A stretch of DNA of 64,000 nt from Arthrobacter sp. B6 (GTDB taxonomy: Bacteria > Actinomycetota > Actinomycetes > Actinomycetales > Micrococcaceae), in the NCBI RefSeq assembly GCF_001663775.1, contig NZ_KV467169.1, forward strand, positions 410,713 to 474,712. The letters run 5' to 3'. The notes under the pieces were generated by a model. That model saw nothing but the letters and a program-made list of their open reading frames with translations. It made no database searches and had not been told where the DNA came from. A program made the translations under genes and the position numbers. Each line of letters starts with the position of its first letter. Positions within the stretch are counted from its first letter, which is position 1. Below, one piece after another: positions 1 through 8,257 of the stretch.

Positions 1-312
1 GTGTGGGAAATGGCAAAGGTGGCCCAGCAGGCCCTCGAGGCCGCCGGCGTGCAGGCCGAGGACCTTGTGGCGTTCATACCGCACCAGGCGAACATGCGGA
101 TCATCGACGAAATGGTGAAGAAGCTCAAGCTTCCCGAATCAGTCACCGTGGCCCGTGACATCGCCGACGCCGGCAACACCTCGGCCGCTTCCATCCCCCT
201 GGCCACGCACCGGCTGCTCCAGGAAAATCCAGGGCTCAGCGGCGGTCTTGCGCTGCAGATCGGGTTCGGAGCCGGGCTCGTCTTCGGCGCCCAGGTGGTC
301 GTCCTTCCTTAG
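1..312 (+). CDS. fabH: 3-oxoacyl-ACP synthase III, C-terminal fragment (cut by window edge)
   Basis: KAS III starts type II fatty-acid synthesis by condensing a short acyl-CoA with malonyl-ACP in the cytoplasm. Only about the last 103 residues are in the window; the frame is open at the left edge, so the GTG at base 1 is not claimed as a start. The fragment holds the catalytic-triad His in HQANMRII and the Asn in GNTSAASIPL, followed by the usual hydrophobic C-terminus. The active-site Cys would lie upstream. It is followed after 81 bases by acpP and then fabF, the normal actinobacterial fab order. Family assignment is secure; whether the missing part is intact cannot be seen. Confidence 0.93.
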   Translation: MWEMAKVAQQALEAAGVQAEDLVAFIPHQANMRIIDEMVKKLKLPESVTVARDIADAGNTSAASIPLATHRLLQENPGLSGGLALQIGFGAGLVFGAQVVVLP

Positions 313-393
313 TAACGCCCCACACAGACAGCATCCGCTGTCTGATCCGTTTCCGGCAGCCACTGCCGGCAATAACAAGAAAAGGAGCCATCA

Positions 394-639
394 ATGGCTA
401 GCAACGAAGAGATCCTGTCCGGCTTGGCTGAAATCGTCAACGAAGAGACCGGCCTCGCGCCCGAGGCCGTGGAGTTGGACAAGTCTTTCACCGAGGACCT
501 GGACATCGACTCCATCTCCATGATGACCATCGTGGTCAACGCTGAAGAGAAGTTCGGCGTGCGCATCCCGGACGAAGAAGTCAAGAACCTCAAGACCGTT
601 GGCGACGCCGTCAGCTTCATCGCCGGCGCGCAGGCCTAG
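394..639 (+). CDS. acpP: Acyl carrier protein
   Basis: This 81-residue acidic protein carries growing acyl chains on a phosphopantetheine arm for fatty-acid synthesis. The attachment Ser is S40 in the motif DIDSIS, the usual DSL/DSI site at the start of helix II. Length and acidity are typical of bacterial ACP. The ATG at 394 has GGAG about 8 bases upstream. It lies between fabH and fabF on the same strand; a hairpin sits in the 162-base gap before fabF, so the level of read-through may be adjusted there. Confidence 0.97.
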   Translation: MASNEEILSGLAEIVNEETGLAPEAVELDKSFTEDLDIDSISMMTIVVNAEEKFGVRIPDEEVKNLKTVGDAVSFIAGAQA

Positions 640-664
640 CCAGAGCGCCAGCGGCTTACGGCTT

Positions 665-707
665 GGCTGGACTGCCGGCCCGGGAACTCCGGACTGGCAG
701 TCCAGCC
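665..707 (+). terminator. Hairpin between acpP and fabF, possible attenuator
   Basis: Perfect 12-bp arms at 665-676 and 696-707 (ggctggactgcc / ggcagtccagcc) enclose a 19-base loop. No T-run follows. It lies 26 bases after the acpP stop and about 95 before fabF. Since acpP is needed in large molar excess over FabF, a partial terminator or 3' stabilising hairpin is plausible. That role is inferred from position only. Confidence 0.5.
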
Positions 708-801
708 GCATTCAATCCGCAGCCACCTGCCCTACACCCCACACGCGGGATCCCGCCGGAGAATACCGGAGCCGGGCTGCCCACCGACAGAGAGTGATCC
801 C

Positions 802-2037
802 ATGACACGCAAAGTAGTCATTACCGGTCTGGGTGCCACCACGCCCATCGGCGGCGACGTACCCACTATGTGGAAGAACGCGCTTAAGGGGGTCTCTGGT
901 GCCCGCACCCTGGAGGACGACTGGGTTGCCAAGTATGAACTCCCCGTGCACTTCGCCGCGCGCTGCAGCACTCCCGCCCTCGACGTCCTGAGCCGTGTTG
1001 AAGCTAAGCGCATGGACCCCTCAACCCAATTCGGCGTCGTCGCCTCGCGGGAAGCATGGGCCGACTCGGGTATCACCGAGGTCGACCAGGACCGCCTTGC
1101 GGTTGCCTTCGCAACGGGCATCGGCGGCGTCTGGACCCTGCTGGACGCATGGGACACCCTTAAGGAAAAAGGACCGCGGCGTGTCCTGCCGATGACGGTT
1201 CCTATGCTGATGCCCAACGGTGTCGCGGCAGCCGTCAGCCTTGACCTCGGCGCCCGCGCAGGCGCCCACACTCCGGTTTCCGCCTGCGCTTCCGGCACCG
1301 AAGCCCTTCACCTCGGACTGGACCTGATCCGCTCCGGCAAGGCCGACGTGGTTATGTGCGGAGGCGCCGAAGCTGCCATCCACCCCATGCCCCTCGCCGC
1401 GTTCGCCTCCATGCAGGCGCTTTCCCGCCGGAACGACGACCCCCAGGGCGCCTCCCGTCCTTATGACCTCGGCCGCGACGGCTTTGTCATGGGTGAAGGC
1501 GCCGGCGCGCTGGTCCTTGAAGCCGAAGAGCACGCTTTGGCACGTGGAGCACGCATTTACGGCGAACTAGCCGGCACGTCCGTGACCGCCGACGCCTACC
1601 ACATCACTGCACCCGACCCCGAAGGCCTGGGTGCAACCCGTGCACTGAAGGCTGCAATGTTCGACGGCCGCATCCAGGCCGAGGACGTGGTTCACGTCAA
1701 CGCACACGCGACGTCGACGCCCGTCGGCGACAAGCCCGAGTACACGGCGCTTCGTGCGGCGCTGGGTAACCACATCGACAACGTGGCTGTCTCGGCCACC
1801 AAGTCGCAGATGGGCCACCTGCTGGGTGCGTCCGGCGCCGTTGAGGCCGTCCTCACCGTGCTCGCCGTCTACGAGCGCAAGGCCCCGGTCACCATCAACC
1901 TCGAAAACCAGGATCCGGACATCCCGCTCGACGTCGTCACGTCCGCGCGTGACCTTCCTGCAGGGAACATCGTGGCGCTGAGCAACTCTTTCGGCTTCGG
2001 TGGCCACAACGCCGTGATCGCAGTACGCAGCGTCTAG
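802..2037 (+). CDS. fabF: 3-oxoacyl-ACP synthase II
   Basis: KAS II elongates acyl-ACP with malonyl-ACP. The 411-residue protein has the complete Cys-His-His triad: C162 in SACASGTEA, H302 in NAHATSTPVGD and H339 in KSQMGHLLGASG, plus K334. The length matches the family. The ATG at 802 follows a short purine-rich stretch (agagagtg). It is the last gene of the fab cluster in the window and ends 14 bases before a strong bidirectional terminator. The glycine-rich C-terminal SFGFGGHNA motif is present, so the gene appears intact. Confidence 0.97.
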   Translation: MTRKVVITGLGATTPIGGDVPTMWKNALKGVSGARTLEDDWVAKYELPVHFAARCSTPALDVLSRVEAKRMDPSTQFGVVASREAWADSGITEVDQDRLAVAFATGIGGVWTLLDAWDTLKEKGPRRVLPMTVPMLMPNGVAAAVSLDLGARAGAHTPVSACASGTEALHLGLDLIRSGKADVVMCGGAEAAIHPMPLAAFASMQALSRRNDDPQGASRPYDLGRDGFVMGEGAGALVLEAEEHALARGARIYGELAGTSVTADAYHITAPDPEGLGATRALKAAMFDGRIQAEDVVHVNAHATSTPVGDKPEYTALRAALGNHIDNVAVSATKSQMGHLLGASGAVEAVLTVLAVYERKAPVTINLENQDPDIPLDVVTSARDLPAGNIVALSNSFGFGGHNAVIAVRSV

Positions 2038-2050
2038 CATCACTGTGGTG

Positions 2051-2090
2051 CAAAGCAGGGGCCCAGCCGGTTGGCTGGGCCCCTGCTTTG
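2051..2090. terminator. Bidirectional terminator between fabF and DUF3145
   Basis: An 18-bp perfect inverted repeat (2051-2068 and 2073-2090) with a GGTT loop lies between convergent genes. Its outer arms are caaag/ctttg, giving short A/T ends on both strands. It should end fabF transcripts on one strand and DUF3145 transcripts on the other. Confidence 0.9.
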
Positions 2091-2140
2091 CTATGGGGAC
2101 GGCTGGTGGTCCGCGACGGTCAGCCCCGCTGTGGCGACGT

Positions 2141-2644
2141 TCAGCCGACCTGGTGGAGCCAGCGCACCGGGGCCCCCTCGGCAGCGTGACGGAAGGGCTC
2201 GAGCTCTTCGTCCCACGCTTCTCCGAGGGCGAGGGACAACTCGTGATAAACCGCGGAGGGATCTCCTGCGCCGGATTCGTAGGCGTACCGGATCCGATCC
2301 TCGGAGACCATGATGTTGCCGTGCACGTCGGTGGTGGCGTGGAAGATCCCCAGTTCGGGGGTGTGCGACCAACGGCCGCCGTCGACACCCTGGCTGGGCT
2401 CTTCAGTGACCTCGTAGCGGAGATGTGCCCAGCCGCGAAGCGAGGATGCCAGCTTCGCCCCTGTTCCGGGAGTCCCGGTCCAGGAGAGCTCGGCCCGGAA
2501 CATTCCGGGCGCGGCAGGTTGAGGGGTCCACTCAAGATCCGTCCGCTTGTCCACGACGGATCCAATGGCCCACTCCACGTGCGGGCACAGAGCGGTAGGG
2601 GCCGAGTGCACGAACAACACACCGCGGGTCATTGCAACAGACAT
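2141..2644 (-). CDS. DUF3145 family protein
   Basis: The protein belongs to DUF3145, a family of unknown function confined to actinobacteria and commonly found next to the fab genes. The recognisable core begins MSVAMTRGVLFVHSAPTALC and runs to a conserved acidic region (GEAWDEELEPFRHAA). The open frame continues about 50 codons further upstream, but the ATG ending at 2644 has GGAGGA seven bases before it and starts where the family starts. The length is 167 residues. No signal peptide or membrane segment is seen. The 285-base region up to the xerC stop holds its likely promoter and an imperfect direct repeat of tccggacttg (near 2758 and 2811); I could not fix a promoter there. Confidence 0.85.
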   Translation of the reverse strand: MSVAMTRGVLFVHSAPTALCPHVEWAIGSVVDKRTDLEWTPQPAAPGMFRAELSWTGTPGTGAKLASSLRGWAHLRYEVTEEPSQGVDGGRWSHTPELGIFHATTDVHGNIMVSEDRIRYAYESGAGDPSAVYHELSLALGEAWDEELEPFRHAAEGAPVRWLHQVG

Positions 2645-2898
2645 TCCATCCTCCATAGCTGTAGGTACGTCTTCCCCAACGACCTCTGCCTGAATGAAAT
2701 GCGCTGTGCCGTGTTCCTGTCGGCTGCGTTTATCCCTGCCCGAATATGTAACTGTGTCCGGACTTGCTGTGACGCGCGAAGCAACGAGCTTCAAGCGAGA
2801 CTTGAAAGTTTCCGGACTTGACTCTTATTGTGCCGTACGCCGCCTAATTACGCCACTGCAATTCCCGAACTTCCTCGTCGGGCGTCACGTTTGGGGAA

Positions 2899-2920
2899 GT
2901 CAGGGTGCCGCGGGCCTGAC
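2899..2920 (-). terminator. Weak hairpin after xerC
   Basis: Six-bp arms gtcagg/cctgac (2899-2904, 2915-2920) with a 10-base GC-rich loop lie just downstream of the xerC stop on its strand. It could end the dprA-xerC transcript. There is no T-run, so this is a weak call. Confidence 0.35.
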
Positions 2921-2929
2921 GGCCGCGAT

Positions 2930-3856
2930 TTAAGCCCTCGGATGGGCCTGCTGGTAGCTCTTGCGGAGGCGTTCCACAGAGACGTGGGTGTAGATCTGCG
3001 TGGTCGCAAGGCTGCTGTGCCCCAGGATTTCCTGGACGGCCCGCAGGTCCGCGCCTCCGTCCAACAGGTGCGTTGCAGCCGAATGCCGCAGTGCGTGGGG
3101 CCCCGTTGCCGACGTGTCGCCCAGTGCGTCGAAAAGCCCCTTCACGACTTCCCGCACCTGCCGCTGGTCCACCCGGTTGCCGCGGATTCCCAGGAAGAGC
3201 GCAGCTCCGCTTTTTTCCGTGGCCAGTCGTGGCCGTCCCTTGCGGAGCCAGTCATACAAGGCGACGGCAGCGGGAACGCCGTAGGGAACTGTTCTTTCCT
3301 TGTTGCCCTTGCCGATGACGCGGAGCGTCCGGCGGTCCGGGTTGAAGTCATCGACGTCCATTCCGGCCAGCTCACCCACACGCAGGCCTGTGGCGTAGAG
3401 GAGCTCCACCATCGCCCGGTTGCGCACAGCCAGCGGCGCCCCCTCCGCGGCCGCTTCTTCAAGGCTGGCCAGCAGCCGCGTCAGTTGCTGCGACTGCAAG
3501 ACACCGGGCAGTGACTTTTCCTTCTTTGGGGCCTTCAGCCGCAGCGAGGGATCCGCGGTGATCAGTTCCTCCCGGACGGCCCAGGCCGTAAAGGACCGCG
3601 TCGTTGCCGATCTCCGGGCGAGGGTGGACCGGGAGGACCCCGCCTCGCTTTGAGCCCCGAGCCACCGCCGCAGCGTACCTAGTTCAAGGCCCGGCAGTTC
3701 CGTGACTCCTTCGGAAGCGGCGTACGACAGGAGGCTCCTAATGTCTGAGAGGTAGGCCCTCAGAGTGTGCCCCGACCTGGCCCGCTCCCCCGCCAGATAG
3801 TTCCCAAAGGCAGTGACGGCGCTTTCAAGGGCCGGGGGCAGTTCCTGATTCTCCAC
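2930..3856 (-). CDS. xerC: Tyrosine recombinase XerC
   Basis: A site-specific recombinase of the XerC/XerD family, expected to resolve chromosome dimers at dif during division. The 308 residues (GTG start) hold an N-terminal SAM-like core-binding domain (about 10-100) and a catalytic domain with the full set: R159 (ATGLRVGEL), K183 (GKGNKERT), H254 and R257 (HALRHSAATH), H280 (LGHSS) and nucleophile Y289 (TQIYTHV). GTG at 3856 was chosen because AGGA lies 5 bases upstream and the length then matches XerC; the frame stays open for 55 more codons. It is 49 bases after dprA, as in many actinobacteria, and is not flanked by repeats or phage genes, so it is a housekeeping Xer rather than an integrase. 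Confidence 0.93.
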   Translation of the reverse strand: MENQELPPALESAVTAFGNYLAGERARSGHTLRAYLSDIRSLLSYAASEGVTELPGLELGTLRRWLGAQSEAGSSRSTLARRSATTRSFTAWAVREELITADPSLRLKAPKKEKSLPGVLQSQQLTRLLASLEEAAAEGAPLAVRNRAMVELLYATGLRVGELAGMDVDDFNPDRRTLRVIGKGNKERTVPYGVPAAVALYDWLRKGRPRLATEKSGAALFLGIRGNRVDQRQVREVVKGLFDALGDTSATGPHALRHSAATHLLDGGADLRAVQEILGHSSLATTQIYTHVSVERLRKSYQQAHPRA

Positions 3857-3905
3857 ATTCCTACTCTCCCAGCATTCGTACACAGATGCGCTGCGGACAC
3901 AGCGT

Positions 3906-5090
3906 TTAGGCTGACGCTTTGGCCCGCTTCCATCCGCCCCGTTCAGAAACAGCAAGGCCCAGGAGGCCCAGTCTGCCCAGGCCCGCGCGGACCGATTCCT
4001 GGCTGAGCCCTGCAACGGCACAAAGTTTGTCTACCGAACTTGTGGACCGGAGCGGGAGTGCGTCGAGAAGAATCAGATCCTCGAGCGTCAGGCCATCATG
4101 GTCTGCTGCGTGAACCGTCCGGGCCTCGGGAAGAGCTTCGCCGCTGGGTGACGCGAGCTCTGCTATCTCGCCGGCATCTGTCACGCAAATGGCGCCGCCG
4201 TCCCGGAGAAGACGATGGCAGCCCGCCGAATTCGCGCTGTGGACGGATCCAGGGACTGCACCAACGGCGCGGCCCAGGGTTTCTGCGTGATGGGCAGTGT
4301 TCAGGGCGCCTGACCGCCAGCGTGCTTCCACTACCACCGTCACGGCGGACAGGGCCGCGATGAGGCGGTTACGCTGCAGGAACCTGTAACGCGTTGGCGC
4401 CGACCCGGGCGGAACCTCAGCCAGTACCGCCCCCTGGTTGCTGACCGCCCGGAGGAGGTCCTCGTTCCCCGACGGATAAAACCTGTCGACACCGCCGGCC
4501 ATCACGGCGATGGTGGGCACTGCGCCGGATCCGCCGGCCAAGGCAGCACGATGGGCGTGGGCATCGATGCCGTACGCCCCGCCGGACACCACGGTGAACC
4601 CGCGCTGTGACAACGAGTAGGCCAGGTCTCCGGTAACGGATGCACCATAGCTGGTGCTGTCGCGGGATCCCACCAGCGCCACGCACCGCGCAGCATCCGG
4701 GAGTTCCTGTTCCAGGCCGCGCCACCAGAGGCAGATGGGTTCCTGCAGTCCGAGATCCGAAAGTTGCGCGGGCCACAGGTCATCAGACGGGACAATCAGC
4801 CGACCCCCAAGGCGGGCCATCGTGGACAAGTCCCGCTCGGGTGCGAGATCCGGGATCCTGGGGGCCCAGCGCTTCAGTGCTGCCCCGATCCCGGCCCAGC
4901 TGGTTCCGGCACCATTCTCTGCCAACAGCGCCGTGATCTCCTGTTCCAGGGCTGGTCCAGCGGCCAGCTGCCCCGTAGCGATCCGGAGTGCGTCCGAGGC
5001 TCCTGCCGCTTTGACCAGGGCGAGTCCCGCCGCGTCCTGCGGTTCCATCAGGCGCGACAAAGAGGCGCGGGCCATCCGTTCGTTGTGCAT
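3906..5090 (-). CDS. dprA: DNA-processing protein DprA
   Basis: DprA binds incoming single-stranded DNA and loads RecA during natural transformation. The 394-residue protein has an N-terminal helical region, then the Rossmann-like DprA core with LVGSRDSTSYG and the SGGAYGIDAHAH and AVMAGGVDRFYP motifs, and a C-terminal winged-helix-like domain (LEDLILLDALPLRS to the end). The ATG at 5090 has AAGGAA upstream and lies 10 bases after the comM stop; longer in-frame starts would overlap comM. It is part of a yraN-comM-dprA-xerC block. Nothing in the window shows the DNA uptake machinery, so active competence is not claimed. Confidence 0.94.
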   Translation of the reverse strand: MHNERMARASLSRLMEPQDAAGLALVKAAGASDALRIATGQLAAGPALEQEITALLAENGAGTSWAGIGAALKRWAPRIPDLAPERDLSTMARLGGRLIVPSDDLWPAQLSDLGLQEPICLWWRGLEQELPDAARCVALVGSRDSTSYGASVTGDLAYSLSQRGFTVVSGGAYGIDAHAHRAALAGGSGAVPTIAVMAGGVDRFYPSGNEDLLRAVSNQGAVLAEVPPGSAPTRYRFLQRNRLIAALSAVTVVVEARWRSGALNTAHHAETLGRAVGAVPGSVHSANSAGCHRLLRDGGAICVTDAGEIAELASPSGEALPEARTVHAADHDGLTLEDLILLDALPLRSTSSVDKLCAVAGLSQESVRAGLGRLGLLGLAVSERGGWKRAKASA

Positions 5091-5100
5091 GCGTCGTTCC

Positions 5101-6645
5101 TTATGCCGCGGCCGAAGCGGCCTGCCGGAGGCCAAGGGCCTGTCCAATGTCATCGGGATCCGGCCTGCCACGGTGTGCAAGGTCGGCCAGTGTCCAAGCG
5201 AGGCGCAGTACTCTGTCATAGCCCCTTGCCGTCAGGACGCCGCGCTCCAGGGCGTGGTCCAGGATGCGCGTTGAAGACGCCGGGAGCCGGAGTTCGCCAC
5301 GCAGGATACGCCCGGGGACCTGCGAATTGGTTTCCAGGCCCAGAGGGTGCAGCCGCTCAGTTTGCCGGCCGCGGGCGGCACGCACACGCTGCGCCACCGC
5401 AGCGGTGTCCTCTTCCACGCCGGCCTGGCCGAAGTCCGCCAGCGAAACACGCTCCACCTGCAGTTGGATGTCCACGCGGTCCAGGAGGGGTCCGGACATC
5501 CTGGCGAGGTAACGGCGTCGCATCATGGGCGTGCAGGTGCAGTCCAGCCCCTTTCCGGACGCTTTGCCGCAGGGGCACGGGTTGGCGGCAAGAACCAATT
5601 GGAACCTTGCCGGGTACGCGGCGGTGCCGGCAGAGCGGTGGATGACGAGTTCGCCGCTCTCCAGTGGCTGCCTCAGGGCGTCCAGGACGCGTCGTTCGTA
5701 TTCAGGGGCTTCGTCAAGGAACAAGATGCCGCGGTGGGCCCGCGACGCGGCGCCGGGCCGGGGCAGTCCCGACCCGCCTCCGATGATGGCAGCCGCGGTG
5801 GCGGAATGATGAGGGTTTTCAAAGGGCGGCCTGCGGAGGAGCTGGACTGCTGAGGAGGGCATGCCGCAGAGGGAATGTATTGCGGTGACTTCCATGGCCT
5901 CGTTGTCCGCGAGGTCCGGGAGGAGGCCGGGCAGGCGCTCCGCCAGCATGGTTTTGCCCGCACCCGGCGGTCCGGTGAGCAACAAGTGGTGGGCGCCGGC
6001 GGCTGCCACTTCCAGCGCCCTCCGCGCGTCCCCCTGCCCTGAGACATCGGCCATGTCGGGTACGGCGGCGTGACCTGGTTCTGTGCCATTCGCGTCAGCC
6101 TCATCGTCTGGTTCGAAGTCCAGCGCCAGTTCCTGCGGATCGGCGCCAAAGTCGAGGGCGAGCCTGGCAAGCGTCCGGTATCCCCTGACGTTGGCGTCCG
6201 GCACCAGCGCGGCCTCAGCCAGGTTTGCCTGTGCCACGACGATGTCCGGGTAACCGGCCCGCACGGCAGCCATCACGGCCGGGAGGATGCCCCGCACCGG
6301 CCTCAGCCGCCCGTCCAGCCCCAATTCAGCGATGAAGACTGTACGCTCGGTCGGTTTGATGTCGTTCGCGGCACGCAGGACAGCCATGGTGACGGCGAGG
6401 TCAAAGCCTGAACCGCGTTTGGGGAGCGACGCCGGGATCAGGTTGGCAGTGATTTTTCGCCTGCTTAGCGGAATTCCGGAGTTCTTGGCGGCAGAACGTA
6501 TGCGCTCCTTCGCTTCGTTGAGGGCAGCATCCGGCAGGCCCAGGAGGACAAAGGCCGGCAGGGTCTGTCCTATGTCTGCCTCGACCTCGACGATGTACCC
6601 GTTCAACCCCACGAGGGCTACGGAGTAGGTCCGGCCCAAAGCCAT
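5101..6645 (-). CDS. comM: YifB/ComM family Mg-chelatase-like AAA+ ATPase
   Basis: A hexameric AAA+ motor of the ComM/RadD-like branch-migration type that promotes integration of transforming DNA. It has 514 residues: an N-terminal Lon-protease-like fold (about 1-170), the AAA+ core with Walker A GPPGAGKTM (about 225) and Walker B GILFLDEAPE, the NPCPCG zinc-like motif, and a C-terminal Mg-chelatase domain. Its ATG immediately follows the yraN stop (TAA-ATG), and dprA starts 10 bases after its own stop, so the three are very likely co-translated. The length is typical and no key motif is missing. Confidence 0.93.
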   Translation of the reverse strand: MALGRTYSVALVGLNGYIVEVEADIGQTLPAFVLLGLPDAALNEAKERIRSAAKNSGIPLSRRKITANLIPASLPKRGSGFDLAVTMAVLRAANDIKPTERTVFIAELGLDGRLRPVRGILPAVMAAVRAGYPDIVVAQANLAEAALVPDANVRGYRTLARLALDFGADPQELALDFEPDDEADANGTEPGHAAVPDMADVSGQGDARRALEVAAAGAHHLLLTGPPGAGKTMLAERLPGLLPDLADNEAMEVTAIHSLCGMPSSAVQLLRRPPFENPHHSATAAAIIGGGSGLPRPGAASRAHRGILFLDEAPEYERRVLDALRQPLESGELVIHRSAGTAAYPARFQLVLAANPCPCGKASGKGLDCTCTPMMRRRYLARMSGPLLDRVDIQLQVERVSLADFGQAGVEEDTAAVAQRVRAARGRQTERLHPLGLETNSQVPGRILRGELRLPASSTRILDHALERGVLTARGYDRVLRLAWTLADLAHRGRPDPDDIGQALGLRQAASAAA

Positions 6646-7002
6646 TTACCCCACCCCTTTGAGGTGCTCCACCACGGGTCCGCCTATGCCGTCGTCCACC
6701 ACGGCGATGACATCGACGCGCCGCAGCGGCATCCGAAGTTCGCGGTCCCGGCACCAGGCTGAACCCAGCCTGTGGAGCCGCGCCAGCTTCGCGGCGCCCA
6801 CGGCTTCAAAGGGATGTCCGTAGTCAAGGGAACGGCGGGTCTTCACCTCGGCAATGACCAAGGCGTCGCCGTCGAGGGCAACAATATCGATTTCACCCTC
6901 GGTGCAGCGCCAGTTGCGCTCCACCACCAGCATGCCCAGTGATTCAAGATAATCGGCGGCGAAGTCCTCGCCGCGCCGGCCCAACAGGTCTTTGGATTTC
7001 AT
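6646..7002 (-). CDS. YraN family (UPF0102) nuclease-like protein
   Basis: A 118-residue UPF0102 protein with a PD-(D/E)xK nuclease-like fold: the motif GEIDIVALDGDALVIAEVKTRR holds the D, E and K expected of the active site, split here as GEIDIVA and IAEVKTRR. The biochemical role is not established for the family. The ATG at 7002 has GGAGG 5 bases upstream. It abuts comM with no gap, and the yraN-comM-dprA order suggests a DNA-processing role. In the 134-base gap upstream lies a GC-rich hairpin candidate (cccgg...ccggg near 7070-7092). Confidence 0.9.
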   Translation of the reverse strand: MKSKDLLGRRGEDFAADYLESLGMLVVERNWRCTEGEIDIVALDGDALVIAEVKTRRSLDYGHPFEAVGAAKLARLHRLGSAWCRDRELRMPLRRVDVIAVVDDGIGGPVVEHLKGVG

Positions 7003-7136
7003 GTGTACCTCCGCGATTCAGCCTGCTGGAGCAGGACCGCGGAGGACAGGGAGCTATTCGCCTATGTGGGTAACCCGGCCGGTTGCCGGGGATGTTGGGG
7101 ACAAGTGGTGTGCCCAGGCAGGCCCCAGGCAGGGGG

Positions 7137-7463
7137 TCAGTTGCCGAGGTCAACGTCCTTGGGCAACGCCAGTTCCTCGTTGCGCGGAAGCTCCTCGACG
7201 TTGACGTCCTTGAACGTCAGGACACGGACGCTCTTGACGAACCGGGCGGAGCGGTAGACGTCCCACACCCACGCGTCCTGCAGTGTCAGGTCAAAGTAGA
7301 CCTCGCCGTCGGCGCTGCGCGCCTGGAGATCCACGTGGTTGGCAAGGTAGAAACGCCGTTCGGTCTCGACAACGTAGCTGAACAGCCCGACGACATCCCG
7401 GTATTCACGGTAGAGCTGAAGCTCCATGTCGGTTTCATAGTTTTCAAGATCCTCGGCACTCAT
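7137..7463 (-). CDS. DUF2469 family protein
   Basis: A 108-residue member of DUF2469, an actinobacterial family of unknown function normally placed between rnhB and yraN, as here. The family signature MSAEDLENYETDMELQLYRE is at the N-terminus, which fixes the start at 7463 rather than at an ATG six codons upstream; GGAAG lies 4 bases before it. The protein is acidic with no signal peptide or membrane segment. Conserved Trp and Tyr residues in the middle (DAWVWDVYR) suggest a compact fold. No function is proposed. Confidence 0.9.
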   Translation of the reverse strand: MSAEDLENYETDMELQLYREYRDVVGLFSYVVETERRFYLANHVDLQARSADGEVYFDLTLQDAWVWDVYRSARFVKSVRVLTFKDVNVEELPRNEELALPKDVDLGN

Positions 7464-7517
7464 GCTTCCATCTTGCACCATTCAGCACAGCGCTGGCGTC
7501 ACGGCGAACGGCTGGAC

Positions 7518-8255
7518 TCAGAGTTCTCCGCCCAGCAGCCGCCAGCTCACCCGGTGGTACGGCGTGGGGCCGGCGGTACGGAGCACGTCTCGGTGCAGGG
7601 ACGTGGCGTATCCCTTGTTAATATCCCAACCAAAATCAGGGAACTCTGCGTGCAGCTGGCGCATCTGCTGGTCGCGTTCGACCTTGGCAATCACGCTGGC
7701 GGCCGCAACGCTCAGGCACTGCATGTCCGCCTTCACCCGGGTGTGGACGGGAGCGTCGCAGCCGGGGCCACTGGGCGCCTCATCGAACAGGGACGGCTGC
7801 CCCGCCGGCGAGAGCCAGTTGTGGCTGCCGTCCAGGAGGACGACGTCGGGGGTGATCCCCGTGGCCAGGACTTCCAGCCAGGCGCGGGTGCCGGCCAAGC
7901 GCAGCGCGGCAATGATGCCCAGCGCGTCGATCTCCGCGGCGGAGGCGTGCCCCACAGCCGAAGCCACGCTCCATTTGCGTACCAGCGGTTCCAGGCGTTC
8001 CCGTTCTGCCGGGCTAAGCAGTTTGCTGTCCCGCACGCCGGCAAGCGGTTTTTGGGCCAGAAGGTCCACGACGGCGATCCCAACGCTCACCGGGCCGGCC
8101 AGGGCACCGCGCCCCACTTCGTCGACGCCGGCGAGATACCTGGCCCCGAAGGCTTTGAAAGTGCGTTCGTGGCGCAGGGTGGGGGCTTTGGAACGGGGGC
8201 CAGTAGCGGGGCGCGCGGCAGTCTTGGGTGGAGCGAGCGGTGATGCTGCGGACAT
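7518..8255 (-). CDS. rnhB: Ribonuclease HII
   Basis: RNase HII cuts the RNA strand of RNA-DNA hybrids and starts removal of single ribonucleotides from DNA. The 245-residue protein has the type II signature GVDEVGRGALAGP with catalytic D45 and E46, further acidic residues in VVLLDGSHNW and VKADMQC, and the basic C-terminal part with HRDVLRTAGPTPYHR. The ATG at 8255 is preceded by GGAGG at 8 bases and lies two bases after the lepB stop. The first 38 residues are a Pro/Ala-rich, basic extension not needed for the fold. Confidence 0.95.
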   Translation of the reverse strand: MSAASPLAPPKTAARPATGPRSKAPTLRHERTFKAFGARYLAGVDEVGRGALAGPVSVGIAVVDLLAQKPLAGVRDSKLLSPAERERLEPLVRKWSVASAVGHASAAEIDALGIIAALRLAGTRAWLEVLATGITPDVVLLDGSHNWLSPAGQPSLFDEAPSGPGCDAPVHTRVKADMQCLSVAAASVIAKVERDQQMRQLHAEFPDFGWDINKGYATSLHRDVLRTAGPTPYHRVSWRLLGGEL

Positions 8256-8257
8256 CG

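Noticed and set aside
2818..2850. TTGACT ... TAATTA as a plus-strand promoter
   Set aside because: The spacing is about 21 bases and no plus-strand gene follows.
2930..3856. XerC-like gene as a sign of an integrated element
   Set aside because: No flanking repeats, tRNA target or phage genes; length and dprA neighbour fit the housekeeping recombinase.
7056..7076. DnaA-box-like TTACCCACA upstream of yraN
   Set aside because: One mismatch to TTATCCACA and a single copy; no cluster, so no origin is supported.
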